Part shown: one piece after another, positions 44,602-55,914 of the stretch
Numbering within the stretch: position 1 is the first letter of the stretch
How the letters are laid out: each line of letters opens with the position of its first letter
Assembly (NCBI GenBank): GCA_001695595.3
Contig: MBPM02000068.1
Location: forward strand, 248,001-312,000
Source: Plasmopara viticola
Taxonomy: Eukaryota; Oomycota; Peronosporomycetes; Peronosporales; Peronosporaceae
Direction of reading: 5' to 3'
DNA length: 64,000 nt
Program-made: the position numbers and the translations under genes
Notes under the pieces: generated by a model
Told to the model about the DNA's origin: nothing
Seen by the model: only the letters and a program-made list of their open reading frames with translations
Databases searched by the model: none

Positions 44602-44802
44602 TTAATACAAAGATTTCCGCAATTTCTGCGATGTTGTCTGTTCTCTTTGTAGCGATATACATAGCTTTTTTGCTATGCAATCAACAATCACCACGACGGC
44701 ACTAAAACTGCTTTTCATTTCCAGCAAAGACACGATCAAGTCGACTGAAAGGTCGACCCACCTGCCTCTTGGCACTACCAGAGACTGAAATAACTTTGGC
44801 AA
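44602..44802 (-). pseudogene. Integrase core fragment (element B)
   Basis: The open stretch starts just after the zinc domain and carries WVDLSVDLIVSLLEMKSSFS followed by AVVVIVDCIAKK, matching the first catalytic Asp region of element A (AVMVIVDRLTKKAVFI). It ends at a stop; the later integrase motifs appear in other frames. Confidence 0.75.
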
Positions 44803-45541
44803 TTTAGTCTGCCAAGCCTAGTTGCACTGACATATTTCGCAAATGTTTGCATAGTGATGGATATACTCTGTCATTTTTGGCCAGTAGTACTAAAACGTAG
44901 TGATGGATGTATTTCGTCGTTTTTGAACAGTCGTACTTTTGACGTACATCCAGGCATGTCTTATAAACTTTTGGTTGGCCTGCCGATACAGAGTCGTGAC
45001 TTTCACAGATACAGCGATTCTTTTCAGCATCGTCGTCTGCAGTATACAGTCATGGAGTCTCATTCAGTAGTACAAAATATTCCTGCAATGAGTATTTTGG
45101 CCCGTCGTATTTTTTTCAGCTTCTTGATGATATACGGCAGGTCTCTATCCTTACATACGTTTTCTTTTTAGATTGAGCAGCGTTAACCTTGTTCATCCAG
45201 ACTCCCGCCACAATCTCGCGATTCTTGGTTGCTTCCAATAGCTCTTGACAGCTAGCTTGAGTAGCCTTACTCTCGCATTCCGGATTGCGTGACAGTGCAT
45301 CAGCCGTGATGTTAGTTTCATCGGATATTCATATTAACATAGGCTGAAATCAGCAAGCTCATTACACCATCAAGCTTCTATGCGGTTTGTAGTCTTCTGT
45401 GTCAGGATCATTTGAATGATTTTGTGGTCCTTTTCGACCGTGATTCCTCAGTTACAAGTCACACTTTTAGTGCATAGATGATTGAAATCTTTCTTTTTCA
45501 CGAATTAAATAGTTTAACCCGTCCGGCTTCATCTTCGACCC

Positions 45542-45847
45542 CTAAAAGCAATCGAATCTATTAGCATACCAAATGGTCTCGAAATGTCCGACAGACCAAG
45601 AACAGGTGATAGCGTCAAGTGACGCTTGAGCTCGATGAAGCGGCGAACTTGGTCGTCCGTGAGCTCGATCGCTTCTCGAAACCATTTTTTTTAATACTGT
45701 CGTAGAGTGGTCGTGTAAATGTGCAAAGGCTTCACAAAACCTGGAGACATAAATCTTACTAAGAAGCACTCCATTTGCTACTTTGTCTTGAGCATATCGA
45801 CGTGCGATGGTCTTAGCCTTGTCGGGTTTTCTTATGCATGGAATCAT
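45542..45847 (-). pseudogene. Reverse transcriptase / RNase H connection fragment (element B)
   Basis: The open stretch contains KIYVSRFCEAFAHLHDHSTT, followed in another frame by a DASDFAVG-type RNase H start. This is the segment missing or broken in element A and confirms that B once had a full pol frame. Confidence 0.6.
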
Positions 45848-47484
45848 ATATACGCAGACTTAGCACTTTGACAACTTGCTGTATGCTGCTGTTCCTTACA
45901 ACGTTTCAGTACACGATTTAAAGCCGTAACACGATCTGCGTTATCTTCTCAATGCGTGAACATGTAGATGTCGATAAAGTAGATTCTCATCACATCCCTT
46001 AAATATGAAGAGAGTCTTTAGCAAAGCTGGTTAATTGTGCCTGGGCTTCCACTTAGCTCATGGGAGGGACTCAATACTCAAATGGACCAGCCAGGGTAAA
46101 TAAGGCGTTAGATGTAACATTCGTTTTTAGCAACTTGATTTAATAGTAATCCTAAAAAAGGCCCTTGAATGTTACCTTATGGCTCCTGACCTTGTGTTAA
46201 AAATGTCGTCCTTACGCGGCATCGGTGTCGCCGGCAAGATCGCCGCAAGATTTCAGCTGACGATTATCGTGCACAATGCAAAAACTCTTTGGCCCATTTT
46301 TTGGATCTGCCTGTGCTGTTCAAAACTCTGGCGCCATTAATTACCGGTAATCGGCTTGGTGCCAAGCTTAACAACCAAAAGTGTCTCGCTAAGAAGCTTT
46401 GAGCAAAAATCTGTGTTTGCATACTTGCATAGCATTGTATACACCAGATTATTCCTAAGCGATTCCCATTCTTGTTTTTTGCAGCTTTAAGCCTTCTCAG
46501 TATCATTCAGTTGACGACAAATTCCGCTTCAATGTCTTAATCGTGACGCAACATTCTCAAAAACCGGTGAGAAGAAAATAGCTGCGTCATTCCTAGACAG
46601 CCATGATGGCCTTGTTGCCGATCGTATTTAAAAAGCTTTGCGGTTCTGCTTTTTGCGAGCCTTGCGTTGTCCAGTACCTCACCTGGCCAGGCATTTATTC
46701 TGCTGGTTGTGTTGAATTGCTGCGGAGTGATCCGTGTTGACGCGAGGAGTCATGCGCCCCGTATATCAGTTGATATCTGGATTATGCCCACTAAGCCACA
46801 TCATGCCGATGACAACATTCTAATTCTCAGAAGCAGGCATGACTTAAACATTCCCGATATCAAAGAACAATAATGTGTTCGCAAATCTATTCGCACAGTT
46901 CGTCGGGGGAGGTGAACACGCTGGTCGTAACGAAAGTCGAGTTGCATCATACCACCTTTGGTCACTTGATGATCAAAACGCTTTGCAAAGTCTTCGATTG
47001 CACCGTTAAACTACATTCATTTGTCGACGAAGACGATGACGAGTCTCTTTAACCTAAATTTTAAAAGCTTGAGCTTTTTCTTCGAGGATAGCATATAGTA
47101 CACCTCTAGTACAACGATCCGCTTCATTGAGTTTAGGAGCGGTACATCGCGGTGATATGTGGCCAACAACGCCACAATTGTCACATTGTAGACATTTTGT
47201 TTTCTGAGGTCGTGATTTAATAGCCTGATTCTATGAGCACCGTCTTGTGCGACTTGGCCGATATAAGATGTGGTCTACCCGAGAAATGGGCAACCTTAAA
47301 ATTGAAGGCAGCTTCAGCAGCCTCCCGGAGAGTACTCGGACTTTCTTCTATGATTTCCTTTTACGGTCGCTTCCCCTAATTCATCTTTTAAACGAATTGT
47401 TTCTTCAATAAACTGATTCCCGATTCAATCCAGAATAGCAAGTCCTGGAATTTAGAGACGTCCTCGTGGATAGTTTTCCTTTGT

Positions 47485-47679
47485 TTATGAAAAACATTCC
47501 CTATCAGAGATCATACTTAAAATCTTAAGGCCTGGAGCGTAATTTTCGAAAAGTGCCAATGGCTTGTGCACGTTCATGAGTTCGCAGTTGGCTATAAAGG
47601 CAGGATACCAGTTTAGAACGTACTTACTTAATCTTCTTGAGATTAGCGTGACAAAAACTTGCAATTTTTTTGTCAACAA
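47485..47679 (-). pseudogene. Gag capsid fragment (element B)
   Basis: Homologous to 23600-23760 of element A (VTLIxxxLxKxxLNWxxAFIAxCExMNVHK). The frame is short and broken on both sides. Confidence 0.7.
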
Positions 47680-48605
47680 GTGGCGCTAATTGGCGTAGTA
47701 CTAATGCTTTGCGAGGATCCATAGCTCAACATCTTCACACGATCTCTCTCTGAAAAAGAAAAATGTTTTTTCTTCTGCCCGCCTCTTGATGTGACCAGAA
47801 GTTCGGAGCGCTCATTAGCCTATTGCATCGGAGCTTGCATTTTATCTTGCACCTGAGCTTGATTTTGCTGGTAAGATACAACAACAATGCTTCGTAGACA
47901 GTGTCGCTACAGAAGAAGTAACATCAGCCTGAGCTCTTAATTCGGCTTGGCCAGTAACATCTGCCGCATCTATCAAAGTCAGTGCTCGTGGATTTGGGCG
48001 CGACGTTAGCCGTCTTATTGTCGAGAGCAAATACCTGGCTCTTCTGACGAGGTCTTGGGTTTGGTGACTGGCGCTCAGCCGTACGATCTCTATGTTGGGC
48101 TATACTTGCTGGACTTTTCAGTGCTCTTGGTATAATCTACCCGATCTTAATATTACCTTTAAAAAACCTGATTAAATTTGTGTTAAACAGACTACGCTTT
48201 TTGGATGAATGGACTTAAAGGTTTGTAAACCTTCCAAAAGTTCTTGGCATTGCTGAATACGGTGATTTAGGCTTTGAGTGATGTCGAGGTCCATATTTCT
48301 GATCCCCGGGTCCTCACGTATTGACTTTATGTTTCAAATGAGTTGAACAACGCTAGCTGTTCCAGCGTTATTAGTTACAAGTCCCTACGGTTTTTCAAGC
48401 TCCTTGTTACTGCATATTATGAATTAAGTGGTACCTAGAAGCGGTTTGCGAGCTCGCGAGTTTTTCATTTTCCGATACAACAAAGCCGGATATAACAGCT
48501 CAGTAATCATGAATTTCATACAAGTGGGTTACTTACGTAGCAGTCAGTACTGCAGCAGGACAAGAATTTACGAAGATTATAAGCACTAAGCCACAAACTA
48601 ATTTG

Positions 48606-49205
48606 AGTTCCAGATGTTTGTACCACACTAGCGTGCAACCACACTAAGCAATCACTGAGCTTTGAGTTTGTGCCGCACGACAGTCTTTCGTAATCTAAAC
48701 CTTTTACTATGTGGCTCGAACCAATAATCTCAAGAATTTGCTTCTCACTATGTGACCACGAGCACCCTTGCCTTGTGCTCTTGAACTTGACTTGACAAGT
48801 TCAATTATGTAACACAGTCGTAAAAAGAACTTCTTTGAAGGTTGGTCGTCGGACAAGGCTCGACCGGCGAGTGGGCTAAAGTCAGTACAAGAGAAGGGGT
48901 GTTTAAGCCGATTAAGAAGTGATACTGAATAGAAAGATCTTACTACAGCCATGGCTTTCAGTCATCAACTGTTACCATTCTGTAGACTATTTTGCTTATT
49001 TACTCCATGTGGCTTATTGAACATTCTAGATAATTTCTAGCCATTATATTTTCTGGATTTCCAATGATTATGGGACACCAGAACCCTGCTTCTGGTCTGA
49101 AATTATGTAATCGCTTATTCCTTTGGATAGAACCAGTGTATATAAATTTTGGGAATAATGTAGTGATATGGCGCAATAGCCGTATCAGCAAACCTGCTGG
49201 TGAAA
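48606..49205 (-). mobile_element. 5' LTR of element B
   Basis: About 600 bp flanking the leader of element B. It matches 22078-22640 directly and 27185-27630 in reverse. The outer end carries GATATGGCGCAATAGCCGT, a diverged form of the terminal GCGTAAAAGCCGTTACCGG block of the LTR at 27.2 kb. Confidence 0.7.
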
Positions 49206-52200
49206 ACAGTTGCGTCGCAGCTTTGCTCATTGGTCACCCATATGTACACGACGTATTGCAGCTTGCATCGGCATCGTCTGAAAGGACGTTTATACTTAAA
49301 ATTGACTAGTAGGAGCTTTGACTCAAAGAGCCGCCTTATATTTGACATTTAAGCTCTGCCAATTATGCGGATCCCTACTCACCACACATATCGACTCCGC
49401 TATACGTTTGCGTCGGAAGACTAAGACTACGTTGGAATAGGATGCTTCGGAAATGCATAGAGCAAACGCTTTATCGGTCGAGTATATCGTAGCAAAAATG
49501 CTTTTTTATTCAATCCACATGCGTGGAACAGCTCCAGTTCTTGACGATTCGAAATCATGTTGCACCAACCGATAAATTGGATTTGGCGTTCTACAATTTG
49601 ACTGGCGCAGCTCAGTCGTCACCCTCTAGACTGCTCAAATGAGGTCGCCAAAGCAATTATATTTTGGCTTTTTTCTGGGCGTCACACGGGATACTTAGCG
49701 CCTCTGTCACATCGCCGTGGCGAAAAGGGGGTTTGCATTGCTAGAGTCACTGATAAATTTGAGCGATGTTTTGTGCTGGGCCCCTCGAAAGTGTTTTTGA
49801 CTGCGAGTCAATCGATCTCGTATCGACAATACATAGTGCAATACCGGGATTTAAAACAGAGAACATTCTTAAATCACGAGCCAAACTTAGAGTATCCAAG
49901 TCAAAATATCGGTTCGAGACACGTGACTTATCCGGTAAATCAATGCTTTTGATCGCAAATACATCTATCAATGCTGCCAGTTTTGCCTTGAATGCGTATC
50001 CGTCTTCGGAGGTAGCATCACATGCGGATATGACTAGTTCCTCACGATTTACCGGCATAAATAAGCTTTGCAACCGAGAGACGATTTGATCCCTAGAAGT
50101 GCACACAGGCGCCACAATTAAAGTGGAAAGTGCTCAAACCTCATGATTGCCGTACGACTCTTCGGCCTTTGGATCAAAGTGCAAAGAGGCTCTCCGAGTC
50201 CGGCTCATCAGCTTGCAGCTCATACTTTGAATTTGAATGGTATATTTTAAACGACGCGCCCACACTTGCAATGATTTGCGTTGCTCATTATGTTTTGTAA
50301 GCCGCCAGTGCTCTCACTGTGTAAACCTTTCCGTTACCCAGTCTGTCCCTTCAGCTCGAAGATCTATACCTTCTTCCCTTTGTTCCGACGAGGGGGGTAC
50401 AATCACATTCGATATCAATTGCGCGGGTGATTTAAAGCTTGTGCCCGTTGAGCCATCTCTTGACATATGGGGGTCTACTTCGGATTCCATGGACATCTAT
50501 TATTATGAAGACGAGCGCTCAGTGTGAAGCTAGCATAGCTTCAATAACCAGGCTGGTAGCTTCGCATATCTTCCGCAACTAAAAAAAGCAAAGGAACGGT
50601 GCCGGTACTGTGATCTGTACTGGTAGTAGTCACGCCTCATAAAATCTAGAAGGATGACAGAAAGGTTCCAACGCATTGAGTTCTCTTACTTTGCAACATT
50701 TATAGCAGAGTCGATGCGCACGTGAAATGTAGGAACTTCATTGGTAGTAGCCTCGTCGTAGACTGTCAGACCTCTGCCATTATGTGATTGATGGTCCGCA
50801 ACATTATGCTTCCGTGAGCACTGCATCCACAGCGGTAAAGTGAAGCCACTAGATCACCTCTGCTCATAGAGCAACTTTACCCTTAGCGACAGAAAGCATT
50901 ATTCAGCTAAAGACCACGACTACCACGATAAAAGCGGTCTTCAAGTCAGGGCAATATAAGACCGCAAATCTGTCATCTTTTACAAGTTGTCGGAGCGAGG
51001 GAAATCCCTTAAATTTATAAGATACTACATTTGACCTGTCTAATCAAATATACGACTCGCAACAGATAAGCGCAAAGACAGACAGACTCAAGATGACTGC
51101 GCTCTAATTGTCAGTCATTCTGATTGGCTTTTTACATGATTGGCATAGAGGTAGCAAGTAGTTGAAAACCAATGAAGTTATAATTTATTCTTTTTGCAGT
51201 TTACCAATCCCACAACGGACTCACGTGATTCAATCGACATGATAGTAATGCTTGCTTTTTTTTGGAGGAGGGCGAAATTCCAGCAATGTGCTGCTCTTCG
51301 CTGTGATTGCTTTCGCGGTCATTGCCTGACATAAATAGCCTAGAAGCTGGCAAATCGCAACTTGACTTCCTTCGCAAAGTTATGTGCTAGAAGCCGCAGC
51401 TTTATTATCTTCATTTCGTGCTCAACCCATTTCTTAAGCCTCGGGCGCTTGAATACATCATTCTGCAACCAAGTCACCCAACTCACGCTCCGATATGCAA
51501 AATTTGTGGTACTGAGAGCCCAACATCAAATTTTGGCTTAATTAATGGGTCGACTTCCCGTGACTGCGCCTATGTACGACCTGGGAACAAAGTCTCGGCA
51601 TCATTCTGGTGTGTCGCAATGCGACACAAGAAAGCCCATATAGAACATAACGTGCCATCATCCTTTCAAAAGTTATAAATGCTAACGATAAGTTTGGCCT
51701 CAAATAGACCGATGAAGCGTGAGAGCATTTACAAGCATTTTTTAGCATTCGATAAAGGCCATTTTGTAACATATCCACATTGTCGTACAATTTCTTCCTT
51801 TTTGGTCTGCTTTCTTGAAAATGGTCTAAGTTCTCAGCCAATCTGTCGTTTAAATTTCTTAAGCAAATGTTTTCATCAAAACAATAGGGTGGCGCTATTG
51901 GACCGCAAAAAAGAGCCGACTCATCTTGTTGAACAGTGGGCGTCATGCTCCAACTGGTTGATGTATCTGCGCTTACACTACACAATGCATCCTTGATTAC
52001 CCGACTTACTCGCTTTGTCCGACTATTACTATGTAGATAAATATGCTGCAGCCTGATGCTAATCTTTTATAGAGTCGTACGACACGGTCGAAAAAAGAGC
52101 GCTACCGTTCAATCTATAAAAATTGTGTCTAGCACAGCCACCTAATGAGCTTTTTTAATTATTTTATAAGCAAAGGATGTTGTCTGTCTAGTGTTTCGAC

Positions 52201-54888
52201 AAACCGAAGAAAAAATCCTTGCTAGACGACTGACATTAGCCAGCAAGCTGTCCAATGGCGTGGCGCAATCATGTGAGTATTTAACCCGCTTATACACTTC
52301 GCACGCGGGCTCAGATGTACTGACCCATTTACACAACTTAAGCCACAAATAATGTGTCATTTATTTACTCACGACCGATATGACCACCAAGTGGTGTAGC
52401 GTAAAATATGACAATATTATAAATCCTTATCATACTGCTACGCGTTTTACAAAGCTTTGATCGGTCGTGTGATGTAGCAGGCCAATTATTTACAAAAGCC
52501 AATGTAGATCAAGAATTTCCTTGCCAAGTCCATTAGCGCATGGCTCCCTAGAGTCTTTAACAAAGCTGCATTTATATCGTCTCGCGCAAACGCCTATAAT
52601 TTGATTTCGTACAGAAGAGGCCATACTTGTGACGTAAGTAGCTTATAGTCGATACGATGATGGATCACCCAGAATATTTTGCTTTCGTGCCTAATACTTC
52701 ATCCAAACGGTGCACTCTGCGAACAAAAAAGCCACCTGGTCCATCTCTACGAGAGGTGAACCGACTGTGTCGTCATACGTAAAATTTAATGACCAGTATA
52801 GACAGCAAATGTCTGAAGATTTGCCGGTAGTTAAAGAACCTGACGCCGGCATATATTCATTTTCAAAACAATCTGTCATTAACAGAAATCTTGTCTCTGC
52901 AGCTTCAAGCTGCCAGGAATTAAGCGCGACCACGTATTCTTTGTTTGCAGCATTAAAGTGCCGATGCCAAAATTTGCCACGTCACTAACGACACTAAAGG
53001 GTCGCTTTGGGCCCGGATTGGAGCGAATTGTCGGCATTTTATGACTTGCGAAAGATCCCCTGAAGTCTTGTGTATACCCTACAAAGGTGGTTCGACGGTG
53101 CCTAGCTACTTCTGTGCAACCTTCACTGTAATTTGCAATTCATCGGGAAGGCGAATCATCTTCCTCAAGTTGTTTTGGCTCAGCGAATACACCCAGCCTA
53201 GACCTTATCAAGATTTGCCTTTAACGTCATGCTTTCCAAAGCGGCACACTAGATTGAAAAGTGCTGGATCTTCTTAACAGAGATGGCTCACGTTAAAGAA
53301 ATAAAAAATGCCGTCATTCAAACTGGGCCTTATCAAAAAGTTGTAGATAGGACACTTCTCCAACTTTCATTTCTAGTCATTAGTCGTTTAAGCTCGTTGC
53401 GAATACCGGTACACATTTCATAATAGAGGGTCTTTGATTTGCGTTGGCAAAGATGGACTATTTTTGACTCCTGTACACTATCGTAAAGCTATTGTATACA
53501 CGCTGACACACCACCGTGTCGATGCACACTATTACCATTTACCGCACTACCAGGCCATAATGCTGTGGAAATTGACTACAGATAATTACGCAGCCTAAGG
53601 GGTGTCCAATAGTTGACGGTGTAGGTCGATGACCGTACGCCGAGATTAATGGTACGCTTGCTGCAGCGTCAGTATTCTTTTTGAATGTTGAGGTTTTCTG
53701 AAGGCCGTCCAAGGTCAAGGTCAGGCCATTCAAGATCACATTTACTCTGTCAAGCTGAACAGGAAACGTGGAACAGGATATTTAATCGGCTTACGCTAAA
53801 GAAAAGGATTGTTAGCAAGTGCTCTTAAGGAAAAATAGCGGAACAACAGAAAGTATTTTAATTATTGTAGGTCAAGAGCAACGTCTAACATATATCGGCT
53901 GTGCCTACGACGTGCAGGTAGGTGAAGATTGCAGTAAAGCGTATAAAGAAATTAACAGTTGACTCAATGCATGAAATATAATATCGGGGATAAATACTTA
54001 GCGAGATCGGAAGCCCATAGAATATAAGTATAAATGATTCATCGGTTAAATGTTTGTAAACATCACATGTTCGCCTACCTAGTACAGTTGTTGTTCCAAT
54101 TTCAAGGAAAAAGCAATTTATTAGACCATTATGAACCTCGAACTACTTTAATGACTACGAGTTATTCAAGGGCACGATCACCAAGCCCAACATTATCAGC
54201 CACGCAGAAAAGCTTTAAGCTTTTGGTCGCCCGCAATCTTCTCAAAACCGAATTTCCAAATTCATCTATCAAATTAGCAGGATAAGTGCCCGATCAGGTG
54301 GAAGATTATTAAATCATGCGAGACGATTAGATATTACAATTTGCGCATACTTATTGTTGAAAACTAGATTTGCACCGACCCTAAAGAGGCTTTTGATTGA
54401 TCAGTCATTTTAAAAGACAATAAAAGTGAATGCGAAGAGAAAGTGAGGACACGTTTGAAAGCTGTTGTAGCGATAATTTTTTTTGGCTTTATGGGTAGTG
54501 TTTCAATGAAAGGAAGTGTTTTTGCTCCGCAAAGGCCCCATGTCTCATGTATATAAAGAGTGCTCCTCTTGAAGAGACATATCTTTTTCTACTTTTTAGG
54601 GTGAGCGGTGGCGTAGTGGCGAGAAGTATTTTATTCACACAATCACCGTACCCTACGCACTCAGGGATTAGCGTCGTCTCAAAATTAAGCTTGGCCGGAT
54701 GACGGAATCGCTTCTGATAATATCTACCTCATATAAACATTCAAGCTTAAACAAGCAAGTAATGCTTGCAAACGGCACAAACCATTACATAATACGTACA
54801 GAAGCCGAGCTAATCGATAACGTGCTTTTTGCTCCTTAGATGAGCAAGTTGTTAAAATATTCGTAGTGAGATGGTGTTGTCCAAGCGC
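49206..54888. other. Long gene-free stretch
   Basis: Many open stretches of 60-147 codons on both strands (largest 51542-51985, -; also 49747-50115, 50237-50527, 51679-51996 and 52710-52988) but no motif or domain I can name, and overlapping frames on both strands argue against real coding. Near 54600 a tRNA A-box-like string (TGGCGTAGTGG) occurs without a matching B box. Probably decayed mobile DNA. Confidence 0.4.
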
Positions 54889-55914
54889 TTAAATTTTGAG
54901 CTCAAGCATTACTTGAAAGTAGGAAAAAAGATTCCTTACTTGAGATGGTGATGATGCTAGGTTGTACCCGAACACCGGATGTAAATCTTCCTTGTCTTCA
55001 GGCTTCTTAAGATGCCAGGCAAAGTCCTTGAGTAAGATTTGATGCAATGCTAAAAGTATATCCACAGAAGCTATTACATCGCGCTGATTTTTTTTTCGAG
55101 CCAGGCTCTTTACATAAATGTCACGCAAGTAGTAGACCTTTCGGCGCGCGAAGCAGCGCCTAACAGAACGATCCAAATCGGGGGTGAAAACGCATTCGAG
55201 ATGCTCTCTCATCCCTTTTCAGACACTTTGTCTTGTAATCTCTGACAGGTCGGCGACTCCAGCGGTAGGCCAGAAGAACAACTTCGCGCCATCGCTTCAG
55301 TGACTTCGGCCACTGGACCGACTTGATAAATGTACCAAAGGTTGTCGTCTTTGACTTCGATGACAAGGCCGTGTTCATTCATTTTTTTTGTGAGTCCTTT
55401 TGCATGACCGATGCATCTAACGTCGAGTCTATTATTTTTTAAAACGTACTCCCTGACGATGAGAGCTGTTTTGACAAAGCTGTTTTCAACCTGAGCCATT
55501 CTGCAGCCATAACGGGCTTTCCGTCCACTGTGGCTGCACACAACATCAATGCTTGCCAAATCAGTTGCTTAAAAGAGGAGGTTTCTACTAAGGATAGAAC
55601 GCCGTGGTGGAGCGGGGAGAGCTCTTCCAGAGCCTGATTTTCTTAGGCGACATCTGGTGGGTGGACTTCCTAAGGCTCATATTCTACGGCACAGGTGCAG
55701 CATGCAATAGAAGCTAGTCCTCCATGTCTAACTTTGTGCAAAGGAGCATTTCAATGCCAAGTTTGGCCTTTAACAAATGACTCAACCGACCGGTAGCATT
55801 ATTTGCTGCCTCTTTGGTCATCGCAAAAAAATGACATGCCAAGTTGAGTTTACCACTCATCCCTTTTAATTCAAGCCGTAATGGAGGGATAGCGCAAATC
55901 GTTACATAAAGCAT
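54889..55914 (-). pseudogene. Possible broken gene of unknown family
   Basis: Three protein-like stretches follow each other on the - strand: 55914-55714, 55559-55209 and 55212-54889. The second and third overlap by four bases in different frames. The composition is protein-like (LWYIYQVGPVAEVTEAMA; DVIASVDILLALHQILLKDF). The simplest reading is a frameshifted gene or a short unrecognised intron near 55210. I do not recognise the family. Confidence 0.3.

Larger units (their letters stand above)
43780..48600 (-). mobile_element. Ty3/gypsy chromovirus remnant B (internal region)
   Basis: Same family as element A, on the - strand, with all parts present in order from right to left: leader (48060-48600), gag (47485-48050), CCHC knuckle (47145-47200, CDNCGVVGHISPRC intact), reverse transcriptase (about 46500-45850), RNase H (45850-45300), integrase zinc domain (44890-44815, YWPKMTEYIHHYANICEICQ) and core (44802-44370), and chromodomain (43890-43790). 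Stops occur throughout. Unlike element A it keeps the reverse transcriptase palm, but the YxDD site at about 45970-45981 reads YFID. Confidence 0.85.

Noticed and set aside
46667..46873. Open frame with a signal-peptide-like start (hydrophobic run, then VDARSHAP)
   Set aside because: It is antisense to the pol region of element B, lacks an ATG at its first codon, and has no effector motif such as RxLR-EER.
54601..54690. tRNA-like A box TGGCGTAGTGG
   Set aside because: No convincing B box or cloverleaf within the right distance; left as a note for a possible SINE head.
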